Assembly (NCBI GenBank): GCA_964570585.1 | Contig: CAZMYR010000001.1 | Coordinates: 49,768 to 113,767 of the forward strand | Source of the DNA: G020354945 sp964570585 | GTDB lineage: Bacteria; Omnitrophota; Gorgyraeia; JABMRG01; JAFGKX01 | Length of the DNA stretch: 64,000 bases | Reading direction: 5' to 3' | Part shown: positions 51,090 through 59,985 of the stretch, piece after piece | Layout of the letters: the number at the start of each line of letters is the position of its first letter | Numbering within the stretch: position 1 is the first letter of the stretch | Made by a program: the position numbers and the translations under genes | The notes under the pieces: model-generated | What the model saw: only the letters and a program-made list of their open reading frames with translations | The model's database searches: none | What the model was told of the DNA's origin: nothing

Positions 51090-51392
51090 CTATTCCCCGC
51101 TCCCCGCTTCCGCGGGGACAGGTTCCGCGGGAACAAGCTTATAAATCACTTCACCTTTTTTGCTCATCCCCATTTTTTTACGGGCGACTTTTTCAAGATA
51201 AAGGGGGTCTTCTTTTAATTTTTTGACTTCTCTGGTCAACTGAATATTTTCTATTTTAAGTTTTTGTAGTTTCTTTGTCAAGCCCTGATTTGTACTCTTA
51301 AGTTTTTGCAGTTTCGAATAGCCGGGAATAAAAATAGCCAGAAGCAAAAACAATATAACAACAAGTATAATTATTTTTATCCTGTTAGGCAT
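51090..51392 (-). CDS. ftsB: FtsB/DivIC-like septum formation protein
   Basis: 100 residues: short cytoplasmic start, one membrane helix (6-24), then a coiled coil (KLQKLKSTNQGLTKKLQKLK) and the family DPLYLEKVARKKMGM motif. It bridges FtsL and FtsQ in the divisome. The last residues (PAEPVPAEAGSGE) are encoded by a dispersed 45-bp repeat and are probably not part of the functional protein. It overlaps the eno stop by one base. Confidence 0.85.
   Translation of the reverse strand: MPNRIKIIILVVILFLLLAIFIPGYSKLQKLKSTNQGLTKKLQKLKIENIQLTREVKKLKEDPLYLEKVARKKMGMSKKGEVIYKLVPAEPVPAEAGSGE
51093..51137. repeat. 45-bp GGGGACA repeat, copy 2 (inside ftsB 3' end)
   Basis: Same length and order as 47393-47437: TTCCCCGCTCCCCG, CGGGGACA, GGAACAAG. 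It supplies the C-terminal codons of ftsB except the stop and a few before it. Internal stems CCCCGC/GCGGGG and TTCCGCGGGAA. Confidence 0.7.
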
Positions 51393-52681
51393 TAACGGCT
51401 ATTTGCTCGATGAAATTGAGCAAACCTTGCTCTTTTTCCCAAAAACTCTTCTATTCTAAGAAGCTCATTATATTTGGCAATGCGGTCGGTTCTACATACG
51501 GAACCGGTCTTAATCTGGCCTACCCCTGTAGCAACTGCTAAATGGGATATGGTAGTATCTTCAGTCTCTCCTGAGCGATGAGATATAACCGCAGTATAAC
51601 CGGCATCTTTTGCCATATCAATAGCATCTAAAGTTTCGGATAGGGTGCCTATTTGATTAACTTTAATAAGTATAGAATTGGCTACTTTTCTCTCTATGCC
51701 AATTTTTAATCTTTTAGTATTAGTAACAAAAAGGTCATCTCCAACAATCTGTATTCTTTGGCCCAATTCTTTAGTAAGCTTTACCCAACTTTCCCAATCA
51801 TCTTCTGAAAGGCCGTCTTCTATAGAAACTATAGGATATTCTTTGACCCATCTTGAGTAAAAGTCTATCATATCATCTGAGGAATTTTCTTTTTTTTCCT
51901 CAGATAAAAGCATGTATACACCTTCTTTGTAAAAAGAACTCGCGGCCGGATCAAGGGCTATGGCTATGTCTTTGCCGGGTTTATATCCTGCCTTTTCTAT
52001 GGCTTCAAGGATTGCCTCTATTGCTTGGCTATTTGATCTTAAGTCGGGGGCAAAGCCGCCTTCATCACCGACGGAAGTTGAAAGTTTCTTATTCTTTAAA
52101 ATGCCTTTTAATGTGTGAAAGGTTTCTGAGCCCATTCTCAAAGCATTGCTAAAAGAGCTTGCCCCGATTGGCATAATCATAAATTCCTGAAGGTCTATAT
52201 TGTTGTCTGCGTGGGCGCCGCCGTTTATTACATTCATCATCGGAACGGGCAGTAATTTAGCATCTTCTCCGCCTATGTATTCGAAAAGTTGTAAATTCTT
52301 AGCAGCTGCTGCTGCCTTTGCAACTGCTAAAGAAACGCCCAATATGGCATTCGTTCCTAATTTAGATTTGTTCTCCGTGCCATCCAGATTTATGAGTAAA
52401 TCATCTATTGAGCGCTGGCTAAAAGGCTCTTTGCCTATCAGTTCATCTTTGATGACATTGTTTACGTTAGAGACGGCTTTAGTAACCCCTTTTCCTTTAT
52501 AACGAGACTTATCTCCGTCGCGAAGCTCTATCGCCTCATGCTCTCCGGTAGAGGCGCCGCTGGGCACAGCGGCCCGGCCTATGGCATCATTATTGAGGAT
52601 AACATCAACCTCAATTGTTGGGTTGCCCCTGGAATCAAGGATTTCCCTTGCCTTTATGTTTTTTATTTTTACTTTACTCAT
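51392..52681 (-). CDS. eno: Enolase
   Basis: 429 residues, standard length. AREILDSRGNPTIEVDV at the N-terminus, catalytic loop SGASTGEHEAIELRDGD, Mg2+ ligands in ALDPAASSF and SIEDGLSEDDW, base Lys in ILIKVNQIGTLSE, and the SHRSGETEDTTI signature. It converts 2-phosphoglycerate to phosphoenolpyruvate in glycolysis/gluconeogenesis. It heads an eno-ftsB-S1-tRNA-fMet cluster. Confidence 0.97.
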   Translation of the reverse strand: MSKVKIKNIKAREILDSRGNPTIEVDVILNNDAIGRAAVPSGASTGEHEAIELRDGDKSRYKGKGVTKAVSNVNNVIKDELIGKEPFSQRSIDDLLINLDGTENKSKLGTNAILGVSLAVAKAAAAAKNLQLFEYIGGEDAKLLPVPMMNVINGGAHADNNIDLQEFMIMPIGASSFSNALRMGSETFHTLKGILKNKKLSTSVGDEGGFAPDLRSNSQAIEAILEAIEKAGYKPGKDIAIALDPAASSFYKEGVYMLLSEEKKENSSDDMIDFYSRWVKEYPIVSIEDGLSEDDWESWVKLTKELGQRIQIVGDDLFVTNTKRLKIGIERKVANSILIKVNQIGTLSETLDAIDMAKDAGYTAVISHRSGETEDTTISHLAVATGVGQIKTGSVCRTDRIAKYNELLRIEEFLGKRARFAQFHRANSR

Positions 52682-52746
52682 TATGACGGGAATTATACTT
52701 TAATATATAATCTGTGTCAAGCAATTTAAACGAGAGCGCTGTTGTT

Positions 52747-54177
52747 TTATGCGGGTATTAGTTTCTTGCTCGCAGAGATAAGTTCTTTCAGCCTTTTGTC
52801 TGACCTGGCTTCAAAGTAACAGCGGACGATTGGTTCTGTGCCTGAGGGCCTGAATAATACCCATGAGCCGTCACTAAATAAAAGTTTGCAGCCATCTTTT
52901 TTATTTATTTTAGACACCGGCTTTTTTGCAAAAATTTTAGGCGGGTTATCTAAGAGTCCGTCCATCAATTTATTTTTTTGATCCTGCTCCATGCTAAAGT
53001 CTATTCTTTCAAAAGGAAAATATCCAAATTCTTTATATAGAGACTCTAACAATCCCCTTATGGGTTTTTTATTCACTGCTACCATTTCAGCTACCAAAAG
53101 GCAGGCCAATATCCCGTCTTTCTCAGGCAGATGGCCCGAGATAGAAAGCCCGCCGGATTCTTCCCCTGCGATGATGCAATTATCTTTAGTTAAATACGGT
53201 GTAAAATATTTAAAGCCCACCGGTGTCTCATAAACTTTTATTCCGAATTTTCCGCAAATTTTATCAACCATGTGTGTAGTTGCAACTGTTCTGGCGGCAA
53301 CCGAATTTTTCTTTACGGGCCTTGTTTTAATTAAATGGTAAAGGAGCAGCGATATAATCTGGTTAGCAGATATAATTGTCCCGTCTGAATCGACTATTCC
53401 AAAACGGTCGGCATCTCCGTCGCAGGCCAATCCTAAATCCAATCTTTTCTTTTTTACGCATTCTATAAGCTCTTTTATGCTATCTTCTGCCGGTTCGGGC
53501 CTTTTGCCTCCAAAATAAGGATCCGGCCAATTATGTAACGGTTCTACTTTGCAATTCGCTTTTTTCAGTAAAAAATCGAGGTAATTCCTCGATGTGCCAT
53601 AAAGACAATCTACTGCTATTTTCAACTTTGCCTTTTTTATAGCATCGAATCTAATCTTTCTCTTTATCTGGGAAAAATAGGCAGGTTTTGGGTTAAAGGT
53701 TCTGATATGCTTTAAGAGGCTGCTACTGATAGTTCGTAGTTCGTAGTTCGTAGTTCGTAGTTTCTTTATTTCATACTCGATTTGGTTTGTAACTTTTGGC
53801 GGTGCCGGTGCGCCGGAAGCCGGTGAAAACTTTATGCCATTATATTCCGGAGGATTATGGCTGGCCGTAAAATTTATACCGCCGGCTAAGTTATTTTTAA
53901 TGATATGGTATGAAATTACCGGAGTCGGTACATCTCTATCGCAAAGAAGGACCTCTATTTTGTTAGCAGCCAAAACCTCTGCGCAAACTTGCGCAAATTC
54001 CTTCGATAAAAACCTGGTGTCGTAGCCAACGATAACTTTTATTCTGTGGACTGTGGACTGTGGACTGTGGACTTTCTTCAAATAATTCGCAATAGCCTGA
54101 GTTGCTAACCTTACATTATCGAAAGTAAACTCATCGCTAATAATTGCTCTCCAGCCAGATGTCCCAAATTTAATCAT
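52747..54177 (-). CDS. Phosphoglucomutase/phosphomannomutase
   Basis: 476 residues of the alpha-D-phosphohexomutase family: FGTSGWRAII, catalytic serine in TASHNPPEYNG, metal loop DGDADRFG, sugar-binding GEESGG, phosphate-binding RPSGTEPIVRCYFE. It moves phosphate between C1 and C6 of glucose or mannose (or glucosamine). Two heptanucleotide tandem repeats lie inside the gene, in surface-loop positions (HSPQSTVHRIK and LRTTNYELRT). The 3-bp gap to purN upstream suggests co-transcription. Confidence 0.92.
   Translation of the reverse strand: MIKFGTSGWRAIISDEFTFDNVRLATQAIANYLKKVHSPQSTVHRIKVIVGYDTRFLSKEFAQVCAEVLAANKIEVLLCDRDVPTPVISYHIIKNNLAGGINFTASHNPPEYNGIKFSPASGAPAPPKVTNQIEYEIKKLRTTNYELRTISSSLLKHIRTFNPKPAYFSQIKRKIRFDAIKKAKLKIAVDCLYGTSRNYLDFLLKKANCKVEPLHNWPDPYFGGKRPEPAEDSIKELIECVKKKRLDLGLACDGDADRFGIVDSDGTIISANQIISLLLYHLIKTRPVKKNSVAARTVATTHMVDKICGKFGIKVYETPVGFKYFTPYLTKDNCIIAGEESGGLSISGHLPEKDGILACLLVAEMVAVNKKPIRGLLESLYKEFGYFPFERIDFSMEQDQKNKLMDGLLDNPPKIFAKKPVSKINKKDGCKLLFSDGSWVLFRPSGTEPIVRCYFEARSDKRLKELISASKKLIPA
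53731..53758. repeat. Heptanucleotide tandem repeat (AGTTCGT x4) in the phosphohexomutase gene
   Basis: Four exact copies of AGTTCGT, coding for LRTTNYELRT on the minus strand. 28 bp is not a multiple of three, so any change of one unit would shift the frame. Confidence 0.9.
54046..54073. repeat. Heptanucleotide tandem repeat (GTGGACT x4) in the phosphohexomutase gene
   Basis: Four exact copies of GTGGACT, coding for part of KKVHSPQSTVHRIK. Second heptamer array in the same gene, with a different unit. Confidence 0.9.
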
Positions 54178-54180
54178 CTT

Positions 54181-54777
54181 TTAGATCTTTACCTTCCCGC
54201 CTTTTACTTTTAGTCTGCCTTCTGTAAAAAGCCTTATCGCCTTTGGATATAGGGTGTGTTCCACTGCGTGTATTTTCCCCTCCAGGGTCTTCCGGGCATC
54301 ATCTTCTTCTATCCTCACTGCCTCTTGTAAAATAATAGGGCCGGCGTCTAATTCTTCCGTAACAAAATGCACTGTAACACCCGTCACCTTGACACCGCGC
54401 TCAAATGCGTCTTTTATTCCATGGGTCCCTTTAAACGACGGCAAAAGTGCAGGGTGTATATTTAATATTCTATTTTCGTATCGTTTAACAAGCCGGGGGC
54501 TTAAAACACGCATAAACCCGGCTAAACATATAAGTTCTATATCCTCTTTTTCAAGCCTGTCTATAATTTTGTTTTCAAAATCTTCGCGTGTTTTAAAATT
54601 TTCTTTTAGTACAAGTAAAGTCTTGATATTTTCTTTTTTTGCTCTCTCTAAAGCAAAGGCGCCTTTGTTATCACAAACCATAATGGCTATATTGGCGTCA
54701 AACAATTTCCTTTTAGAGGCGTCCACAATTGCCTGAAAGTTTGAACCATATCCTGAACAAAATACCGCTATGTTCAT
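54181..54777 (-). CDS. purN: Phosphoribosylglycinamide formyltransferase PurN
   Basis: 198 residues from the ATG at 54777 (MNIAVFCSGYGSNFQAI). Catalytic Asn-His-Asp set: NIHPALLPSFKG and VTVHFVTEELDAGPII. It adds a formyl group from 10-formyl-THF to GAR in purine synthesis. A 16-residue upstream extension is open, but it would be encoded by the hairpin arm at 54794, and AGAAAGGTG precedes 54777, so the shorter start is chosen. Confidence 0.95.
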   Translation of the reverse strand: MNIAVFCSGYGSNFQAIVDASKRKLFDANIAIMVCDNKGAFALERAKKENIKTLLVLKENFKTREDFENKIIDRLEKEDIELICLAGFMRVLSPRLVKRYENRILNIHPALLPSFKGTHGIKDAFERGVKVTGVTVHFVTEELDAGPIILQEAVRIEEDDARKTLEGKIHAVEHTLYPKAIRLFTEGRLKVKGGKVKI

Positions 54778-54793
54778 CTTGCACCTTTCTTTC

Positions 54794-54838
54794 TTTAACC
54801 TACGCGGTGCTAACTTAGTTAGCACCGCGTAGGTTAAA
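54794..54838. repeat. Perfect 21-bp inverted repeat with the RACo-like stop codon as its loop
   Basis: Arms 54794-54814 and 54818-54838 are exactly complementary; the three loop bases are the TAA stop of the upstream gene. One arm encodes the last seven residues (FNLRGAN). It may be a terminator, an RNase-blocking stem or an insertion footprint. No T-run follows. Confidence 0.8.
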
Positions 54839-56026
54839 ACTCATAGAATCGACGTAAGTTTGCTGGAAACCCTTTCTTGCGAGCGGGATCCTTTTTACCT
54901 TACTCAATATTGAGGTCAGTTCGCTTTGAATCTTTTTAGATAATATGTATCTTTTTGCCCCTTTAATCGGGGCATCTTTGACAAACTCCACCTTAGAGGG
55001 AGAAAGCCGAGGTATAAGACCTGTTAAAATGGCATTTTTTGCATTTATTGAATTGCCAAAGGAACCTGTTATTAAAACCCTGGAGATGTTAGATGCCTTA
55101 ATATCTAATTGCCTCATCAATACCTTTATCCCAGCATAAATAGCCGCTTTCGCAAGCTGTAGCTTCCTTACATCGCTCTGGGTTATAAAAATTTTAACAT
55201 TGCCTTTTTCAAACAATACAAAACTGGGATGTTTCATTTTGCCTGTTTTATCTATCAGGCCTCCTTTTAACATCTCTGCTACTGTATTTATCAGTCCGCT
55301 ACCGCATATGCCCTTTGGAGAAATATTACCTATAACAGCCGATTTTACTGAACCGTCTTTCATTATCCTCACTTTTTCAATCGCACCTTCTGTCGCAGGC
55401 ACACCACAACTTATGCATCTGCCCTCAAAAGCAGGTCCGGCAGCAGTGGATGTGACTAAAATTTTATCGGATGAACCAAGTATAATTTCTCCATTGGTGC
55501 CTATGTCTATTGCCAGTTTAATGGAATCACTGTCATATATATTTGAAGCAATGATAAGCCCTATAGCGTCCGAACCAACAAAACTGCCTATGTTTGGGAG
55601 TATTATAACAGGAGCATCTTGCAATATATTAATTCCGGCTTCTTTGGCTTTTATTGTCATTTCTGCCTTTTCTAAGACCTTATAAGGAGGCCTGATCAAT
55701 GACTCGGCAGAAAGACCTAAAAATAGATGATGCATCGCTGTATTGCAAACAACAATTGCTTCTTTAATATCTGAGGATTTAAACGGCGTTTCTTTAGTCA
55801 GCTTTTTAATTAACCCATTTATAGATTCAAGCGCAGCAAATTTTAGCTTATCTGCATTTTTCGGACTTTTGAGTGAGAAATCTATTCTGGTGATGACATC
55901 TTCGCCAAATTTAACCTGTTCATTCAATATGAAATCCGAAGATATCTCTCTGCGGGTGGCTTTATTTAACAAAAGGCCTTTTACGGTGGTAGTGCCTATA
56001 TCTAAAAGTAAAGTTAACATTTTCAT
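54815..56026 (-). CDS. RACo-like ASKHA-domain protein (DUF4445), lacking the ferredoxin part
   Basis: 403 residues. LLDIGTTTVKG and LAIDIGTNGEIILG are ASKHA phosphate loops; STAAGPAFEGRCISCGVPA and NISPKGICGSGLI are signatures of the C-terminal domain of RACo, the ATP-driven reductive activator of corrinoid proteins. RACo proteins normally have an N-terminal [2Fe-2S] ferredoxin and linker and are about 600 residues; those parts are absent, and the gene begins directly with the ATPase domain. No corrinoid protein or methyltransferase is in the window. It shares one base with trxA. Confidence 0.8.
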   Translation of the reverse strand: MKMLTLLLDIGTTTVKGLLLNKATRREISSDFILNEQVKFGEDVITRIDFSLKSPKNADKLKFAALESINGLIKKLTKETPFKSSDIKEAIVVCNTAMHHLFLGLSAESLIRPPYKVLEKAEMTIKAKEAGINILQDAPVIILPNIGSFVGSDAIGLIIASNIYDSDSIKLAIDIGTNGEIILGSSDKILVTSTAAGPAFEGRCISCGVPATEGAIEKVRIMKDGSVKSAVIGNISPKGICGSGLINTVAEMLKGGLIDKTGKMKHPSFVLFEKGNVKIFITQSDVRKLQLAKAAIYAGIKVLMRQLDIKASNISRVLITGSFGNSINAKNAILTGLIPRLSPSKVEFVKDAPIKGAKRYILSKKIQSELTSILSKVKRIPLARKGFQQTYVDSMSFNLRGAN

Positions 56027-56349
56027 TAGCTAACAAGTGGTTCTATCTTTTCTTTTATTCTTTCCTTCGGTACAACTCCCACTATTCTGGCTTCCTCTCT
56101 TCCTTCTTTAAAAAGCATGAGGGTGGGAATGCTAACTATGCCTAAGTCGGCAGCGGTTATTTGGTTGCTATCCACGTTGAGTTTTCCAACCTTTATCTTG
56201 TCTTTATATTCTTGGGCAATTTCCTCTACAATTGGGGTTATCATAAAACAAGGCGCGCACCATTGAGCCCAGAAGTCCACCAGTGTTATACCTTTCTCTA
56301 TGTTCGATTTGAAATTCTCATCTGTTAAATCAATTATTCCTTCAGCCAT
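56026..56349 (-). CDS. trxA: Thioredoxin
   Basis: 107 residues, standard length. Active site WAQWCAPCFM, cis-Pro in VSIPTLMLFKEG. Redox partner for ribonucleotide reductase and disulfide exchange in the cytoplasm. GGAGGAAGAG lies just before the ATG. Confidence 0.95.
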   Translation of the reverse strand: MAEGIIDLTDENFKSNIEKGITLVDFWAQWCAPCFMITPIVEEIAQEYKDKIKVGKLNVDSNQITAADLGIVSIPTLMLFKEGREEARIVGVVPKERIKEKIEPLVS

Positions 56350-56378
56350 CTCTTCCTCCTCCTGTTTCCATGATTTTG

Positions 56379-56446
56379 TTGTTCGTATTTAGTATCTCGT
56401 ATCTCGTTTTTGCGAGATACGATTCACGATTCACGAACAACGAATC
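56379..56446. repeat. Heptad-repeat inverted array between trxA and rnfB
   Basis: Heptamers GTATCTC x2 and GATTCAC x2 arranged so that GTTGTTCGT pairs with ACGAACAAC and CGTATCTCG with CGAGATACG (loop TTTTTG). It can form a long stem and may end the Rnf transcript. The units match the style of the other heptamer arrays here. Confidence 0.7.
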
Positions 56447-56447
56447 G

Positions 56448-57231
56448 CTATTTTTTCTGTTTTCTTTCGCCTATCGCATTTGTAGGACACACCTTTAGGC
56501 ATTCTCCGCAGTTGGTACATTTATTATAATCTATCTTGGCGAGATTGTTTTCTATAGTTATGGCTTCAACCGGACATACCTTTACACATGTACCACATGC
56601 TGTACAACCAACTTTACATATTTTAGCAACTTGCGAGCCTTTATATTTTGAATTACATCTTATATGATAGAATTTATCAACGGGTGTTAACACCAGCACA
56701 TCTTTAGGACAAATTTCAATGCATTTTCCGCAAGCGGTGCACTTATCCGGATTTATTCTTGGCAGATTATCCTCCCCCATTGTTATCGCATCAAAAGGGC
56801 AAGCCTTTACACAATCACCAAAACCTATGCAGGCATATCGACAGGACTTTTCCCCGCCTAAAAGAACTTCAGCGGCTGCGCAAGTCCCTGGCCCGGCATA
56901 ATCATATTTGTCGGCACACCTTGTGCCCCCGCCGCAGATTAAGGTAGCAACCTGTTTTGTCTTTTCTTTTAATTCAACTCCTAAAAATTCGGCCAGTTTC
57001 TTGCGGGTTTCAATTTCACCTACCGTACAATCGCTTACATCGGCCCCGCCTTCAATTAACGCCTCTGCAAAACCCTGGCAACCCGCACAGCCACAGGCGC
57101 CGCAGTTTGCCCCCGGCAAAATATTGAGTATCTGCTCAACTCTAGGGTCTATCCTTACATAAAATATTTTATGAGCGAACATAAGCCAAAGGCCGAATAT
57201 AAGGCCTAAGCTGCCTAAGATTATTATCGGT
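56448..57231 (-). CDS. rnfB: RnfB, ferredoxin:NAD oxidoreductase subunit B (5' end in assembly gap)
   Basis: About 260 visible residues. After a membrane helix comes the CGACGCAGCQGFAEAL 4Fe-4S segment, then CGGGTRCADKYDYAGPGTC and several CxxCxxCxxxCP ferredoxin clusters (CTACGKCIEICP, CTACGTCVKVCP, CTNCGECLKVCP). RnfB takes electrons from ferredoxin into the complex. The reading frame enters the 100-N gap, so the start codon is not visible. Last gene of the rnf operon. Confidence 0.93.
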
Positions 57232-57331
57232 NNNNNNNNNNNNNNNNNNNNNNNNNNNNNNNNNNNNNNNNNNNNNNNNNNNNNNNNNNNNNNNNNNNNN
57301 NNNNNNNNNNNNNNNNNNNNNNNNNNNNNNN
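57232..57331. other. Assembly gap (100 N)
   Basis: Exactly 100 undetermined bases, the conventional placeholder for a scaffold join of unknown size. It removes the 3' end of rnfA and the 5' end of rnfB. Confidence 0.99.
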
Positions 57332-57795
57332 GCAAATCCAACTCCGGCGCAAAAGGCCTGAAAAAAAGAAGATAAAAACGAAGCCGGGAGTGCCTGTCCG
57401 TCTTTAAAAAACATATTTATATTAAGAACAGCCACGCCTAAAACAGCGCAGTTTGTTGTTATTAAAGGAAGATATATACCTAACGCCCTGTGTAATGCAG
57501 AAGAAAATTTTAACATGGCCATATCCACAAGCTGCACAAAGACGGCTATAACCAATATAAAAGTTATAGTCCTCATATACACAAGGTTAAGCGGAATGAG
57601 TAAATAATTATATATAAGCCAGGTTATAACCGACGAACCGGACATAACAAATATAACCGCTGCTCCCATACATAAAGCCGGTTTGGTCTGTTTTGAAACT
57701 CCCATAAACGGGCATAGCCCTAAAAAGCGGGTAAGCACAAAGTTGTTTATAAATATTGCGCTTATTGCTATCGTCATAAGTTTTGTTATGTCCAT
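57332..57795 (-). CDS. rnfA: RnfA, ion-translocating subunit (3' end in assembly gap)
   Basis: 154 visible residues of about 190. NNFVLTRFLGLCPFMGVSKQ and YLPLITTNCAVLGVAVLN are the RnfA/NqrE family motifs; TNC carries the Cys that binds the inter-subunit [2Fe-2S] centre with RnfE. Four to five membrane helices are visible. The ATG lies 4 bp after rnfE. Confidence 0.93.
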
Positions 57796-57799
57796 GGTA

Positions 57800-58390
57800 T
57801 TATTTTCTCTGCTTTACATAATTAAAAAATCCTATCAAACAACCCATAACAAGCAATGCCCCAGGAGCAAGTATCAAAATTGTGGCTGGTTGAAAACCTC
57901 TAATAACGGGAATTCCAAAGATAGCCCCGGCGCCTATAAATTCTCTTATTGCTGAGACCATAATAAGCGCCAGAGTAAAACCGGCCCCCATGCCCAGAGC
58001 ATCAAATATAGAATTTAAAACGGGGTGTTTTGAGGCAAATCCTTCTGCCCTTCCCATAATAATGCAATTTACTACTATCAACGGGACATATATTCCCAAT
58101 GACTTATCCAGCATTGGAAAATATGCCTTAAGTAAAAGCTCGACTATTGTAACAAGGGTGGCAATGATTACGATAAAGCAAGGGATTCTCGCCTTATGCG
58201 GTATCGCTTTACGCAAGCTGGATATAATTATATTAGAGCCAAAAAGCACAAAAGTGGCGGCAGCTCCCATGCCTATGGCATTTTTTACGCCGGTAGAAAT
58301 CGCCAGTGCAGGGCATAGTCCTAATGCCAGTATAAATACCGGGTTTTCTAAGCTTATGCCTTTTCTAAACTCGTAAAATAAATTCTTCAT
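57800..58390 (-). CDS. rnfE: RnfE, ion-translocating subunit
   Basis: 196 residues, six membrane helices. NPVFILALGLCPALAIS and IYVPLIVVNCIIMGRAEGFA are paired with the RnfA motifs; the VNC cysteine shares the membrane [2Fe-2S] site. It forms the Na+/H+ path with RnfA. Confidence 0.95.
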   Translation of the reverse strand: MKNLFYEFRKGISLENPVFILALGLCPALAISTGVKNAIGMGAAATFVLFGSNIIISSLRKAIPHKARIPCFIVIIATLVTIVELLLKAYFPMLDKSLGIYVPLIVVNCIIMGRAEGFASKHPVLNSIFDALGMGAGFTLALIMVSAIREFIGAGAIFGIPVIRGFQPATILILAPGALLVMGCLIGFFNYVKQRK

Positions 58391-58402
58391 TTTTTTATAA
58401 TG

Positions 58403-58924
58403 TCAAGATTCAAGACCCCATTTGTCGACGCTTTCCTTAATCGCATCTATTATGGCTTCAGTGGTAATTGTAGCGCCGGTTATTGTTTCAATATTTTCAA
58501 GGCTAACCTCTTCTGCCTTTTTTTGCTTAAATTGCCTGGTAAACCAAGGGGTCTTCTCGCCATATTTTACCTCGATGCATCGCGCACCTAATCCCGGAGT
58601 TTCTTGCTGAGTTAGAATCTCTACTCCGGTTATTACTCCCTTTTTATCAAGGCCGACCATTATCTCTATATCTCCGGAGTATCCTTCTGCCTTAACAGTA
58701 ATAGCATAGCCTATCAATTTCTCGTCTTTATATCCTTCGTAATATGCCTCACCATTTACTCTCTGTATAATAAACTTATCAGCATCGGGCAATGCCTGTT
58801 TTAAGGCCTGTTGGGTTTCTTTTTCTTTTTGGGCGGCTATTAACGGAGCGGTATTTTTATAAACCGCGCCTAAAACCAAAGCCGCCATCACGCATACAAG
58901 GGTTAGCACCGTTACTAAACGCAT
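58403..58924 (-). CDS. rnfG: RnfG, FMN-binding subunit
   Basis: 173 residues. One N-terminal membrane helix, then the FMN_bind domain: ITGVEILTQQETPGLGA and SLENIETITGATITTEAI, where Thr of TGATITT carries covalent FMN. It relays electrons on the outer face of the membrane. Confidence 0.95.
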   Translation of the reverse strand: MRLVTVLTLVCVMAALVLGAVYKNTAPLIAAQKEKETQQALKQALPDADKFIIQRVNGEAYYEGYKDEKLIGYAITVKAEGYSGDIEIMVGLDKKGVITGVEILTQQETPGLGARCIEVKYGEKTPWFTRQFKQKKAEEVSLENIETITGATITTEAIIDAIKESVDKWGLES

Positions 58925-58942
58925 CGTTTAACTCCTCCTGTA

Positions 58943-59045
58943 TAAAAATTCGAAGCACGAAATACGAAGCACGAAACAATTTCGAAATTCGAAATTCTAA
59001 TTTAGGATTTGTTTCGCATTTCGGGTTTCGGATTTCGGATTTTTG
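58943..59045. repeat. Degenerate heptad repeats at the rnfG/rnfD junction
   Basis: GAAGCACGAAATACGAAGCACGAA is followed by GAAATTC and TTTCGGA units, partly in opposite orientation. The array runs into rnfD and encodes its last residues (KIRNPKPEMRNKS), which other RnfD proteins are not expected to have. Confidence 0.7.
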
Positions 59046-59985
59046 TCCCGTATCTCCTTGGCTTGGTTAACCTATCGATAAGAGGGGTAGCCGCATTCAT
59101 TATCAATATAGAATAAGATACCCCTTCGGGATAACCGCCCCATTTTCTTATGGCAAAAGTTATAATTCCGCAACCCAACCCGAATATTATCTTACCCTTA
59201 TTCGTAATAGGAGATGTCACCATGCCCGTTGCCATAAAAAATGCTCCCAGAATGAGGCCACCGGTTAAAATATAAAATAACCAATCGCCGCCAAAAAGCT
59301 TATCAGAAGCAAACATCCAGCTTAATATACCCACTGTAAATATATAAATAAAGGGAATATGCCAGCTGATATATCCTTTGTATAATAAAAATAGAGCGCC
59401 TAATAGCAAAACTGCTATACAAACCTCCCCTATGCATCCACCCCGGTTGCCTATAAATAAATCAAGATATGAGGGCAAAGGATACGTATAACCGTGTTTT
59501 ATTATAGTAAGAGGTGTGGCGGTCGTAACTGCATCTATTTGCCAGCGGGGATTATCAAATACTACCATATATTTTGGCCAGGAGGCCACAAGGAAGGCCC
59601 TTCCTACTAATGCAGGATTAAATATGTTTCTGCCTAAGCCACCGAATATCTGTTTACCGATAATAATAGCAAAAACAGCGCCAACGCATATACACCAGAT
59701 GGGCAATCGCGGGCTAACATTATAAGCTAAAAGCAAGCCGGTCAATGCTGCGCTGCCATCTGTAATGGTTATTGGTTTGTTGCGGAGCTTTAAAAATAAC
59801 GCCTCTGCAAGCATAGCGCTGGATATAGAAGCAATAATAAGATAAAATGCTCTTATTCCAAATGCATATACACCCCATACTCCAGCAAGCAGAAGGGCTA
59901 AGAACACCGACCACATAATCTTGGGAATCTGCTCTGGCGATGTTATATGGGGCGAGACAGATACTATTATTTTACTGTTCGGCAT
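59002..59985 (-). CDS. rnfD: RnfD, membrane FMN subunit
   Basis: 327 residues from the ATG at 59985 (MPNSKIIVSVSPHI), about nine membrane helices. DAVTTATPL contains the Thr expected to carry covalent FMN, and FNPALVGRAF and GCIGEVC are family motifs. An open extension of 29 residues upstream overlaps rnfC and is rejected; the chosen start still overlaps rnfC by 19 bp. The C-terminal tail is repeat-encoded. Confidence 0.92.
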   Translation of the reverse strand: MPNSKIIVSVSPHITSPEQIPKIMWSVFLALLLAGVWGVYAFGIRAFYLIIASISSAMLAEALFLKLRNKPITITDGSAALTGLLLAYNVSPRLPIWCICVGAVFAIIIGKQIFGGLGRNIFNPALVGRAFLVASWPKYMVVFDNPRWQIDAVTTATPLTIIKHGYTYPLPSYLDLFIGNRGGCIGEVCIAVLLLGALFLLYKGYISWHIPFIYIFTVGILSWMFASDKLFGGDWLFYILTGGLILGAFFMATGMVTSPITNKGKIIFGLGCGIITFAIRKWGGYPEGVSYSILIMNAATPLIDRLTKPRRYGTKIRNPKPEMRNKS

